From contig CAVPNY010000011.1 of NCBI GenBank assembly GCA_963706905.1, positions 186,001-250,000 on the forward strand: a DNA stretch of 64,000 bases, read 5' to 3'. This document shows, piece after piece, positions 35,805 to 43,513 of the stretch (position 1 is its first letter; every line of letters starts with the position of its first letter). Below the pieces are notes generated by a model. That model had not been told where the DNA came from. It did not search any database and saw only the letters and a program-made list of their open reading frames with translations. The DNA is from CAVPNY01 sp963706905 (GTDB lineage: Bacteria > Chloroflexota > Anaerolineae > Anaerolineales > UBA4823). A program made the translations under genes and the position numbers.

Positions 35805-36728
35805 ATGCGTTTGCTCGTCACCGGTGCCAGCGGTTTGTTGGGTCTCAACTTGGCGCTAGAAGCCAGCAAGCAGCACGAGGTTTATGGAGTAGTCAACCAG
35901 CATCTTCTCAATACCACTGCTTTTCATGTCAAACAGGTGGATTTACTTTCCCCTGGGGCGATCGAGCAGATCCTGGAGCTAACCCAGCCTGAGTGGGTTA
36001 TCCACTGTGCTGCACTGGCCAATGTAGATGCCTGCGAGTTTGAGCCTGCCCTGGCCAAACAATTGAATACCACTCTCCCAGAAGAATTGGCAAAGCATGT
36101 CGCCAAGGGCGGAGCGCGTCTGGTTCACATCTCGACTGACGCGGTCTTCGATGGTAGCCGGGGAGGGTACAGCGAGTTAGATGTACCGAACCCGCTGAGC
36201 ATTTACGCGCGAACAAAATTGGATGGAGAACGAGCAGTGCTGGCAGTTTACCCACAAGCAATTGTTGCCCGGGTCAATCTTTTCGGTTGGAGCCTGAGAG
36301 GGCAACGCAGCCTGGGGGAATGGTTCTTCAATAATCTCCAAGCCGGGAAGCAGATGAGAGGTTTCACCGATGTGTATTTCTGTCCACTCCTGGCGAACCA
36401 CCTGGCCGCGCTCCTGCTAAAAATGCTAGAAAAACAGCTCAGCGGTTTATATCATGTTGTTTCCAGTGAATGCATCAGCAAGTACGCGTTTGGCGTGGAG
36501 ATTGCCAAGCGATTCGGTTTCGATGAGACCTTAATTGATGCATCTCCGGTGACCAAGGCTGGTTTAGCTGCGGCGCGCTCGCCAAATCTTACCCTCCAGA
36601 CCAGTAAACTCAGTGTTGCACTGGGTGAACCTCCTCCTACCTTACCGGAAGGTATCGAGGGATTTTTTACCCTTTACAGGAATGGCTACCCGGCAATGAT
36701 TAGAGAGATGGACGCAGCCGGTCAATAG
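35805..36728 (+). CDS. RmlD-like NAD(P)-dependent 4-keto-sugar reductase
   Basis: A 307-residue SDR with LVTGASGLLGLNLALEA, CAALANVDACEFEPALAKQLN, HISTDAVFDGSRGGYSE and the catalytic YARTK. This is the pattern of dTDP-4-dehydrorhamnose reductase, but no other dTDP-rhamnose gene is in the window. Its position between the PseB-like dehydratase and the NeuB-like synthase suggests that it reduces the 4-keto group of the UDP-6-deoxy-HexNAc product instead. The 78 bases before it contain an unrelated short open frame from ATG 35732 that probably has no function. Confidence 0.82.
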   Translation: MRLLVTGASGLLGLNLALEASKQHEVYGVVNQHLLNTTAFHVKQVDLLSPGAIEQILELTQPEWVIHCAALANVDACEFEPALAKQLNTTLPEELAKHVAKGGARLVHISTDAVFDGSRGGYSELDVPNPLSIYARTKLDGERAVLAVYPQAIVARVNLFGWSLRGQRSLGEWFFNNLQAGKQMRGFTDVYFCPLLANHLAALLLKMLEKQLSGLYHVVSSECISKYAFGVEIAKRFGFDETLIDASPVTKAGLAAARSPNLTLQTSKLSVALGEPPPTLPEGIEGFFTLYRNGYPAMIREMDAAGQ

Positions 36729-36745
36729 AGCAAAGGAGAATGAGT

Positions 36746-37813
36746 ATGCATATTCAGGTTGGCGCGCATACGATTGGTGATAACTATCCCACCTACTTCA
36801 TTGCTGATATTTCGGCTAATCATGACGGCAATCTCGAGCGCGCCAGGGTTCTCATCCAGCTTGCGAAAGAGGCTGGGGCTGACGCGGCGAAGTTTCAGAA
36901 CTTTCGAGCTCCACACATCGTTTCTGATTACGGTTTTAGATCCCTGGGTGGACAGCTCTCTCATCAGTCGACCTGGAAGAAGAGCGTCTTTGAAGTTTAC
37001 CAGGACGCATCAATCCCCTTTGAGTGGACGCCGATCCTGAAAAAAGAATGCGACCTGGCCGGGATCGATTATTTCTCCTCACCTTATGATTTCGATGCTA
37101 TCGATATGCTCGATGAATTTGTACCTGCATATAAGATCGGCTCAGGCGATATCAATTGGTTGGAAGCCATTGAGCGCATAGCACTCAAGGGAAAACCGGT
37201 TATTCTGGCAAGTGGCGCTTCGAATATTGGAGAAGTACAACAGGCTGTGCGGACAATCCTGGCAAAAAATCCTCAGTTGGTATTGATGCAATGTAACACC
37301 AATTACACCGCCAGTCTTGAGAATTTCACTTTTATCAACCTGCGGGTATTAAGCACGTATCGGGTGATGTTCCCTGAGGTAATCCTGGGTTTATCCGACC
37401 ACACTCCAGGTCATGCCACTGTCCTGGGGGCGGTGACGCTTGGAGCGCGTGTCATTGAGAAACACTTTACAGACGATAATGCGCGGGTTGGGCCTGATCA
37501 TCCGTTCTCGATGACTCCGGCGACTTGGAAAGATATGGTTGACCGGACTCGCGAACTGGAGCGGGCTCTAGGATCGCCAGATAAGATTGTTGCTGCCAAC
37601 GAGCAGCAGACTGTTGTTGTCCAAAGACGCTGCTTACGTGCGGCGCGCGACATCCAGGCAGGCGAGGCTTTTACCCGGGAAATGATCGCTGTGTTGCGAC
37701 CAGCTACACCCGGGGCGATTTTACCGGATGAGATGGAAGCCTTGATTGGTACAACCGCGCTGAAGGATATTCCAGCGGGGAAAGAGCTGCGTTGGACGGA
37801 TGTGGGGGCATGA
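36746..37813 (+). CDS. Nonulosonic acid synthase, NeuB/PseI family with SAF domain
   Basis: A 355-residue enzyme condensing phosphoenolpyruvate with a 6-deoxy- or N-acetyl-hexose. ATG 36746 is preferred because AAAGGAG ends 7 bases before it; ATG 36740 lies too close. The TIM-barrel shows FIADISANHDGNLERA, ADAAKFQNF, YFSSPYDFDAIDMLDEFVPAYKIGSGDINWLE, LASGASNIGEV, LMQCNTNYTAS, GLSDHTPGHATVLGAVTLGARVIEKHFT and GPDHPFSMTP. The SAF antifreeze-like domain (RCLRAARDIQAGEAFTREMIAVLRP) closes the protein. Whether the product is pseudaminic, legionaminic or another nonulosonate cannot be read directly; the PseB neighbour points to a 9-deoxy compound. Confidence 0.9.
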   Translation: MHIQVGAHTIGDNYPTYFIADISANHDGNLERARVLIQLAKEAGADAAKFQNFRAPHIVSDYGFRSLGGQLSHQSTWKKSVFEVYQDASIPFEWTPILKKECDLAGIDYFSSPYDFDAIDMLDEFVPAYKIGSGDINWLEAIERIALKGKPVILASGASNIGEVQQAVRTILAKNPQLVLMQCNTNYTASLENFTFINLRVLSTYRVMFPEVILGLSDHTPGHATVLGAVTLGARVIEKHFTDDNARVGPDHPFSMTPATWKDMVDRTRELERALGSPDKIVAANEQQTVVVQRRCLRAARDIQAGEAFTREMIAVLRPATPGAILPDEMEALIGTTALKDIPAGKELRWTDVGA

Positions 37814-37816
37814 TTC

Positions 37817-38895
37817 GTGCGCCTGTTATATTTTTCGCGCGATTACACTCCGCATGATCATCGTTTCCTGGCGGCTTTGGCGCCTACCGGACATTCAGTT
37901 TACTTTTTAAGGTTAGAACGACGCGACAATTCGGTTGAGGGGCGGCCGCTTCCCGAAAATATCAAGGTGATACCCTGGAGTGGCGGCCGACGACCGATCA
38001 CGCTAATAGATATCCCTGGTTTATACCTTGCTCTCAAGGATGTTCTCCGTCAGATTGACCCTGACCTCATTCACGCAGGTCCATTGCACAGCTGCGCCTG
38101 GCTGGTTGCCTTGACCGGTTTCCGCCCGCTGGTGAGTATGTCCTGGGGGTACGACTTGATGCATGACGCCGAGCGGAATGCTTTTTGGCGCTGGATAACC
38201 CGCTTTACTTTACGGCGAAGCGCAGTGATGATCGGTGATTGTGACGCTGTGCGAAGGCAGGCAATCCGTTTTGGGATGGCCACTGATCAAATCGTTACCT
38301 TCCCTTGGGGTGTAGACCTGACTCATTTTGCGCCAGGAGACCCGAGCCAGAAAATCCTAATCGTTTCACTATGCTTTCCGTGCGTTCTTGGGAGCCGATC
38401 TATGGGGTAGATGTCTTGGCAAGAGCCTTTGTCCAGGTAGCTCGTCAGCGTTCTGACATTAAGCTGGTTATACCCGGAGGCGGCTCTCAGGCGGACTTAA
38501 TCCGCAAAATCTTCACCGATGGTGGAGTGTTGGATCAAGTGCTTTTCCCTGGACATATCGAGCAGGCGAATCTGCCGGATTATTATCGGAGTGCAGACCT
38601 TTATTTGAGTGCATCACATACGGATGGCTCATCAGTTTCGCTTCTGGAGGCAATGGCGAGCGGATGTCCAGCTGTGGTTTCAGACATCCCTGGTAACCGG
38701 GAGTGGGTTCGTCCTGGTGTCAATGGTTGGCTTTTCAGAGATGGGGACTCCGACGCGATGGCGCAGGCTATCCTTGAAGCGATCGAACAGCACAAATCAT
38801 TGGCAGACAAGGGGATGGCTGCCCGCAGGGTCGCAGAACAGCATGCTGACTGGCGAAAGAATTTTCCGAAATTGTTGCATGCATATGACTTTTAG
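37817..38895 (+). CDS. Family 4 glycosyltransferase (apparent frameshift)
   Basis: Starts at GTG 37817, three bases after the synthase stop, with a GGGGG tract upstream. MRLLYFSRDYTPHDHRFLAAL and VSMSWGYDLMHD precede PWGVDLTHFAPGDPSQ. The frame then breaks at AAAA 38351-38354, and adding one A continues as NPNRFTMLSVRSWEPIYGVDVLARAF, giving an exact 359-residue protein. The GT4 donor-site region SLLEAMASGCPAVVSDIPGNREWV is intact. Its place between the synthase and the cytidylyltransferase suggests a role in the same glycan. Confidence 0.85.
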
Positions 38896-38927
38896 CTATA
38901 AACTCCTGAGAACTGACCTTACTCTCT

Positions 38928-39773
38928 ATGAATTTCCGAAATCTCAATAACGAAAAAGTAGTTGTTATTATCCAGGCCCGTATGGGCTCCACGCGTCTGC
39001 CTGGCAAGGTTTTGCTCGATATAGGCGGTGAGCCGATGCTTGCCCGGGTAGTAAGCCGCTGCCGGCAGGCAACTCAGGTTGATCAGGTCGTCATTGCAAC
39101 ATCCGACGACCCGACTGACGATGCCATAGAGAATTATTGCCTTGCGCAGGGATACCCTTATTTTCGAGGCAGCTTGCATGACGTCCTTGATCGCTATTAC
39201 CAGGCTGCCAGGCAGTTTGAAGCCTCAATTATTGTGCGCATCACTGCTGATTGCCCGTTGATCGATCCGGCTGTAATCGATCAGGTAGTGAGCGCTCTTA
39301 TCGGCGGAAAGCAAGAGTCGAAATGGGATTTTGTAGCCAACCGATTGCCACCGCCCTGGAAACGTAGCTACCCTATCGGTTTGGATGTCGAGGTGTGCAC
39401 CTTTTCGGCATTAGAGAGAGCCTGGCAAGAGGCAGAAGATGCACACCAGCGGGAGCATGTCATGCCTTATCTTTACGAACAAGAAGGTCGTTTCCAGGTA
39501 CTGGTGCTCAATCACATCCCGGATTATGGCGACTTGCGTTGGACGGTGGATACACCGGAAGATCTGGTATTGATCCGCCAGATTTATTCTCGGTTTGATG
39601 GGGGAGACGGGTTCTCCTGGATGGAGGTCATCGAATTATTCCAGCATGAGCCTGCATTGGCTGAAATCAATGCAAGCGTTGCGACAAAGCGGGTTGATGA
39701 AGTGGATGAAAGGCGATCCTGGGATGGGTTAGCTATCCGGTTCGCGGCAAGAAGCAAGAAGGAAAACGGATGA
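38928..39773 (+). CDS. SpsF/NeuA-like cytidylyltransferase
   Basis: A 281-residue nucleotidyltransferase with the diagnostic VVIIQARMGSTRLPGKVLLDIGGEPMLARVV, CRQATQVDQVVIATSDDPTDDAI, LHDVLDRYYQAA and VRITADCPLIDPAVID motifs, and RWTVDTPEDLVLIRQIY near the end. SpsF-type proteins activate acidic sugars as CMP derivatives. Here it probably loads the product of the synthase at 36746, although the homologues are less well characterised than NeuA. It overlaps the next gene by four bases (ATGA). Confidence 0.85.
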   Translation: MNFRNLNNEKVVVIIQARMGSTRLPGKVLLDIGGEPMLARVVSRCRQATQVDQVVIATSDDPTDDAIENYCLAQGYPYFRGSLHDVLDRYYQAARQFEASIIVRITADCPLIDPAVIDQVVSALIGGKQESKWDFVANRLPPPWKRSYPIGLDVEVCTFSALERAWQEAEDAHQREHVMPYLYEQEGRFQVLVLNHIPDYGDLRWTVDTPEDLVLIRQIYSRFDGGDGFSWMEVIELFQHEPALAEINASVATKRVDEVDERRSWDGLAIRFAARSKKENG

Positions 39774-40669
39774 CTTATTTAACAATATTTACCTCGCCGA
39801 AGCCGTTTACTTTGAATCCTCACATCAACACAATCCAACGCAATGCCATCCAATCCTGGTTGCATTTGAGCTCAGAGGTGGATGTATTCATGATGGGGGA
39901 TGAAGCTGGCATGGCAGATGTGGCTTCAGAATATCAAGTACGCCAGTTTCCTGACGTCCGGCTTAACGAGATGAATACCCCGCTGTTGAATTCGATGTTC
40001 CAAATTGCCCGAGAAGCCAGCCAGTCGCCTTACCTGATGTTCACAAACGCAGATATCCTCTACCTGCCGGATATCTTGGATGCAACCCACCAGGTTGCAG
40101 CGCAGACCAGGGATTTTCTTCTGTTAGGAAGACGCTGGGATTTGGATATCACAGAGTCGCTGGTTTTTAGTCCGGGTTGGGATGAACGTTTGCGCTCAGA
40201 TACGATCAGGCGAGGTCAATTGCATGCCCCGGTGGGCAGCGACTATTTCATCTACCCCCGTCATCTGATGACCGATATGCCTGATTTTGCTATCGGGCGC
40301 TCTGGATGGGACAACTGGACGATCTACCATGGGCGCCAGGCCGGTTGGGCAGTGGTGGACATCACCCGCGCAGCTATGGTGATCCACCAGAATCACGATT
40401 ACAGCCATTTGCCGGGTGGTCTGCCGCCTTATGATCTGGAAGAGACACAACGGAACATTCGCCTGGCAGGTGGGATGAAGAATATGTACACGATCCTTGA
40501 GACGAACAAAATACTTGAAGCTGGCAGGCTCCGTCCCGTGCTTATCACAATCCCTAAACTATCTCATTGGCTTGAGCTCAAATTGATCGATAGTGATCCA
40601 CGCAGCACGCCAAATTCGCTTGTCCGCCGCCTGCGGCGGACGCGCCGGAAGTACATTACTACTAGTTAG
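39770..40669 (+). CDS. Putative GT-A-fold glycosyltransferase
   Basis: A 299-residue soluble protein. MTYLTIFTSPKPFTLNPHINTIQRNAIQSWLHL, DVFMMGDEAGMADVASEY and the metal-site-like FTNADILYLPDIL are arranged as in GT-A transferases, and later YFIYPRHLMTDMPDFAIGRSGWDNW and HQNHDYSHLPGG fill the acceptor half. No CAZy family can be named with confidence. It is coupled to the cytidylyltransferase and ends in a basic tail (RRLRRTRRKY). Confidence 0.65.
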   Translation: MTYLTIFTSPKPFTLNPHINTIQRNAIQSWLHLSSEVDVFMMGDEAGMADVASEYQVRQFPDVRLNEMNTPLLNSMFQIAREASQSPYLMFTNADILYLPDILDATHQVAAQTRDFLLLGRRWDLDITESLVFSPGWDERLRSDTIRRGQLHAPVGSDYFIYPRHLMTDMPDFAIGRSGWDNWTIYHGRQAGWAVVDITRAAMVIHQNHDYSHLPGGLPPYDLEETQRNIRLAGGMKNMYTILETNKILEAGRLRPVLITIPKLSHWLELKLIDSDPRSTPNSLVRRLRRTRRKYITTS

Positions 40670-40698
40670 ATTTTCCAGGGCGTAGGAGCTGGGCAACG

Positions 40699-41607
40699 TT
40701 GATATCGCCAATACAGGGCACAAATAAATTAAAAATGCTTTGCCCCTTGTGTGGAGGATGGGACAGCAATCTGTTTGATCGGCGTGACTTCCGTGGGCAC
40801 ATGGTGACAAATCGGCTTTGTGCAAGATGCGGGTGTGTCTATCAATACCCTCATTTGACGGGAAAAGAACTAGATGCTTTCTATGAACATGAATACCGTC
40901 AGCTATACCAGGGCAGCGAAGGGCCATCCGCGAAAGATTTGGCTGTCCAGGAAGAGCGCGCTGCGGTGCTGCTGGATTTTATGCTCGGGCAGGGTGTTCA
41001 GTTCTCCAGGCATCTGGATATTGGGAGCTCTGCCGGTATTCTGTTGAAACAATTTCAGTCTGTATCGGGTACCCAAGGAGTTGGCATTGAACCCGGGGAA
41101 GCTTACCGGGAGCATGCCCTGAGGCTTGGAATTAAGACTTATCCTTCTTTGGAAGAACTCGATCTAGTACACGAATCCTGTTTCGACTTGATCAGTTTGG
41201 CGCACGTTGTGGAACACCTGCCTGATCCCATTGATTATCTGAAGCATTTACGAGAGAAGTACCTGACTGCATCAGGGTGGCTGCTGATCGAAGTGCCTAA
41301 CCTGTACGCCCATGATTGTTTTGAGATAGCTCACCTGGTTTCATTTAGTGCGCATACATTAGAGCAGACTCTACAACAGGCGGGTTATGTAGTTAAGGCG
41401 CTCGAAAAACATGGCCGACCACGATCACTGCGCATTCCGTTATACATCACGGTGCTTGCTCAATCAGAGTTGGATCTCGAGAATTTGCCGATTATGCCAG
41501 TGAAGAAAGAATTTGGAGTGCGCTGGCGGAGAAGAGCTGGATTCTTCCGGCGGCGTTTAGTCGAACGATTTTTGCCTCGCCAGGCCTGGGAGCCGGTGAG
41601 GAGTTAG
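40699..41607 (+). CDS. Class I SAM methyltransferase with N-terminal zinc-finger
   Basis: A 302-residue protein from TTG 40699, which has AGGAG 10 bases upstream; ATG 40735 is the alternative start. A four-cysteine zinc knuckle (CPLCGGWDSN...LCARCG) precedes the methyltransferase fold, HLDIGSSAGILLKQFQSV and LISLAHVVEHLPDPIDYLKHL. Zinc-finger methyltransferases of this kind include the C-3-methyltransferases of deoxysugar pathways and glycan O-methyltransferases. The C-terminus is basic. It sits between two putative glycosyltransferases. Confidence 0.82.
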   Translation: MISPIQGTNKLKMLCPLCGGWDSNLFDRRDFRGHMVTNRLCARCGCVYQYPHLTGKELDAFYEHEYRQLYQGSEGPSAKDLAVQEERAAVLLDFMLGQGVQFSRHLDIGSSAGILLKQFQSVSGTQGVGIEPGEAYREHALRLGIKTYPSLEELDLVHESCFDLISLAHVVEHLPDPIDYLKHLREKYLTASGWLLIEVPNLYAHDCFEIAHLVSFSAHTLEQTLQQAGYVVKALEKHGRPRSLRIPLYITVLAQSELDLENLPIMPVKKEFGVRWRRRAGFFRRRLVERFLPRQAWEPVRS

Positions 41608-41623
41608 GAATTGGGACAATTTC

Positions 41624-42613
41624 ATGCGCGTAGGGCAAAACCCGGCCAAATCAATTCGCCATGTAGTGCAACCAGAGAGGGTGACGGTGGCAGTCACGTC
41701 TTACATACCTTTCTTGAGCGGATATTATGCGCATAGCCTTGATGTTCTGCAAGTATGCCTGGGTAGTATTCTCTCAAACACCGACCAGCCATATGATTTG
41801 ATGGTGTTCGACAACGCCAGTTGCTCGAAAGTTGTCCGATATCTGGAGACACTCAGAGATCAAGGCCAGATTCAATTCTTATATCTGTCAAATAAAAACG
41901 TCGGCAAAGTGGGGGCTTGGAACGCGATCTTTGGTTCCGCACCGGGTGAATATATCGCTTATTCAGATATGGATGTGTATTACTATCCAGGCTGGCTTTC
42001 CAGGCACCTTGAGGTGTTTGAGACATTCTCTGAAGCGGGTACGGTTGCCGGATTACCGAGGCGGGGAGATTTACCTTTATATGCAAATACGATCCGCCAA
42101 CTGACGGCATTGCCGGATACACGGGTTGAAGAGGGACGATTGATTCCAGACGAGTGGATCCTCGATCATGCTCAGTCGCTTGGAAAGACCCAGGCAGATA
42201 TCGCGGATGAATTCGGTTTAAGTGATTATCGAATTACACGCCAGGGTATATCCGCGTTTGCTACGGGGACTCATTTCCAATTCATAGTCCGAGGAGATGT
42301 AGTCAGACAATTTTTGCCTTTCCCTAATGAACGGCCAATGGGAGATAGTGTGGCGCACTTCGACCGGGCGATCGATGGCAGTTGCTTGCTTCGCCTGGCG
42401 ACCGCCGAACGGGTTGCTCTCCATATGGGCAACCAGCTGAGTGAACAGGTACTGGCTCTCATTCCTCCTGAATCCCGCCGACATAATGACGAGGTTGTTT
42501 TACCCGTACAGAAGCGATCCGCAAGTGCTTTCCGTAAACTTCTGGATTGGAAACCCGTGCGAAAAATCCTGCTGGCAGTATATGATCGCATCTTTCGCCT
42601 GTACTATAGCTGA
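41624..42613 (+). CDS. Family 2 glycosyltransferase
   Basis: A 329-residue GT-A enzyme. RVTVAVTSYIPFLSGYYAHSLDVLQVCLGSIL, DLMVFDNASCSKVVRYLETL, NKNVGKVGAWNAIFGSAPGEYIAYSDMDVYYYPGWL (with the DxD-like SDMD) and the acceptor-side FATGTHFQFIVRGDVVRQFLPFPNERPMGD are seen. The C-terminus has no membrane segment. The donor is unknown. It closes the region D transferase block. Confidence 0.82.
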   Translation: MRVGQNPAKSIRHVVQPERVTVAVTSYIPFLSGYYAHSLDVLQVCLGSILSNTDQPYDLMVFDNASCSKVVRYLETLRDQGQIQFLYLSNKNVGKVGAWNAIFGSAPGEYIAYSDMDVYYYPGWLSRHLEVFETFSEAGTVAGLPRRGDLPLYANTIRQLTALPDTRVEEGRLIPDEWILDHAQSLGKTQADIADEFGLSDYRITRQGISAFATGTHFQFIVRGDVVRQFLPFPNERPMGDSVAHFDRAIDGSCLLRLATAERVALHMGNQLSEQVLALIPPESRRHNDEVVLPVQKRSASAFRKLLDWKPVRKILLAVYDRIFRLYYS

Positions 42614-42666
42614 TCGAGCTACATATTCCAACATAATATTCGATAATAGGTTTGATATGGATCAAG

Positions 42667-43393
42667 ATGCATAAGCGTTTCATCCAGTTTCAATTGTTCT
42701 TTTTCATGATCATATTGGTAGTCCTGCCAGCCTGTTCGGGTAGCTCTTCGCTAGGTTTATTTGCGGCATCTGTATCCCCATCTCCTACGGCGACCAGCAC
42801 ATTCGTAGCGCTGACGGAAACGCTAATACCTTCCACCGCGACTGCAACTGCAACTGTGACGCCGACAGCTACAGCCAACAGCGACTGCTACCAGTACAGA
42901 AACGCCGCTGCCCAGTCCGACCGCCACAGCAAACTCTACAGCTACACCACAACAGGCCTCTCCAGATGTTAGCGGAGGAGGCGTCTATATGGTCAAATAC
43001 TTGGTGTTACCCGATACCGGCGGACCAATTGGCTGTGGAGATAGCCTGATTGCGGTCAGCACAGGCCTGGTAAGCACTGGAAACGTCAAGGAGGACATCA
43101 AGCTGGCCTTGAACAGCCTGTTTTCGACCGGGGTAAAGTATGTTGGTGAGCTCTACAATCCACTGTACCAGTCCAAGCTTCGGGTGAGCAGCGTGGAATT
43201 TAAAGGCCCAAAGAAAGATGAAGTGGTCATTCACATGAACGGGAAATTCGTCAAACCGAAAGATCCTTGCGATAAGTCGCGCTATCGCTGGCAGGTCTGG
43301 CAGACTGTGCGCCAGTTCGCGGGGATCCGCCAGGCAAATATCTGGTTAGACAATGGGCTGTTGCTGGGCGATTTGCTTGCCAACGATAGTTAA
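42667..43393 (+). CDS. Lipoprotein with Thr/Pro-rich linker and C-terminal domain (apparent frameshift)
   Basis: ATG 42667 gives a signal peptide with lipobox VLPAC (Cys23), a low-complexity Ala/Thr/Pro/Ser linker, then a soluble domain of about 130 residues (VYMVKYLVLPDTGGPIGCGDSLIAVSTG...AGIRQANIWLDNGLLLGDLL). The frame breaks inside the linker. Removing the G at 42874 joins TPTATA to PTATATSTETP and gives an exact 241-residue protein. The C-terminal domain has the spacing of GerMN-type domains, but the match is tentative. It is not an obvious sugar-pathway protein and ends just before a strong hairpin. Confidence 0.72.
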
Positions 43394-43468
43394 GATCCCG
43401 GTCCAGGGGGCTGAGATCCTGGAAGGTTTCCCAATCACTCTCTTTACGTGAATTCGGGTCAAGGATAT

Positions 43469-43513
43469 TTTGTTGTTGATTTGGGCGGTAAAGCCACCCA
43501 AATCAACAACAAA
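43469..43513 (+). terminator. Perfect 17-bp hairpin, probable transcription-stop or regulatory stem-loop
   Basis: The left arm TTTGTTGTTGATTTGGG-type sequence, 43469-43485, is exactly complementary to 43497-43513, around a short loop (CGGTAAAGCCA, which can add two more G-C pairs). Five T residues follow only 8 bases later (43521-43525). The right arm ends on the A of a possible ATG start at 43513. It separates the lipoprotein gene from region E, consistent with a terminator, though the T run is offset. Confidence 0.55.

Noticed and set aside
35732..35992. Short plus-strand frame beginning before the RmlD-like gene
   Set aside because: Only its first 24 codons precede the reductase start and they match nothing; the rest is an out-of-frame reading of the reductase.
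35805..36728. dTDP-4-dehydrorhamnose reductase as a firm name
   Set aside because: No rmlA, rmlB or rmlC is in the window and the neighbours are UDP-HexNAc/nonulosonate enzymes.
42841..42960. CRISPR-like or tandem-repeat array in the ACxGC-rich stretch
   Set aside because: It is the Thr/Ala/Pro-rich linker of the lipoprotein; repeats are codon-level and irregular.
5788..43393. Programmed ribosomal frameshifting as explanation of the broken genes
   Set aside because: The sites share no slippery heptamer or downstream structure, occur in unrelated genes and differ in sign.
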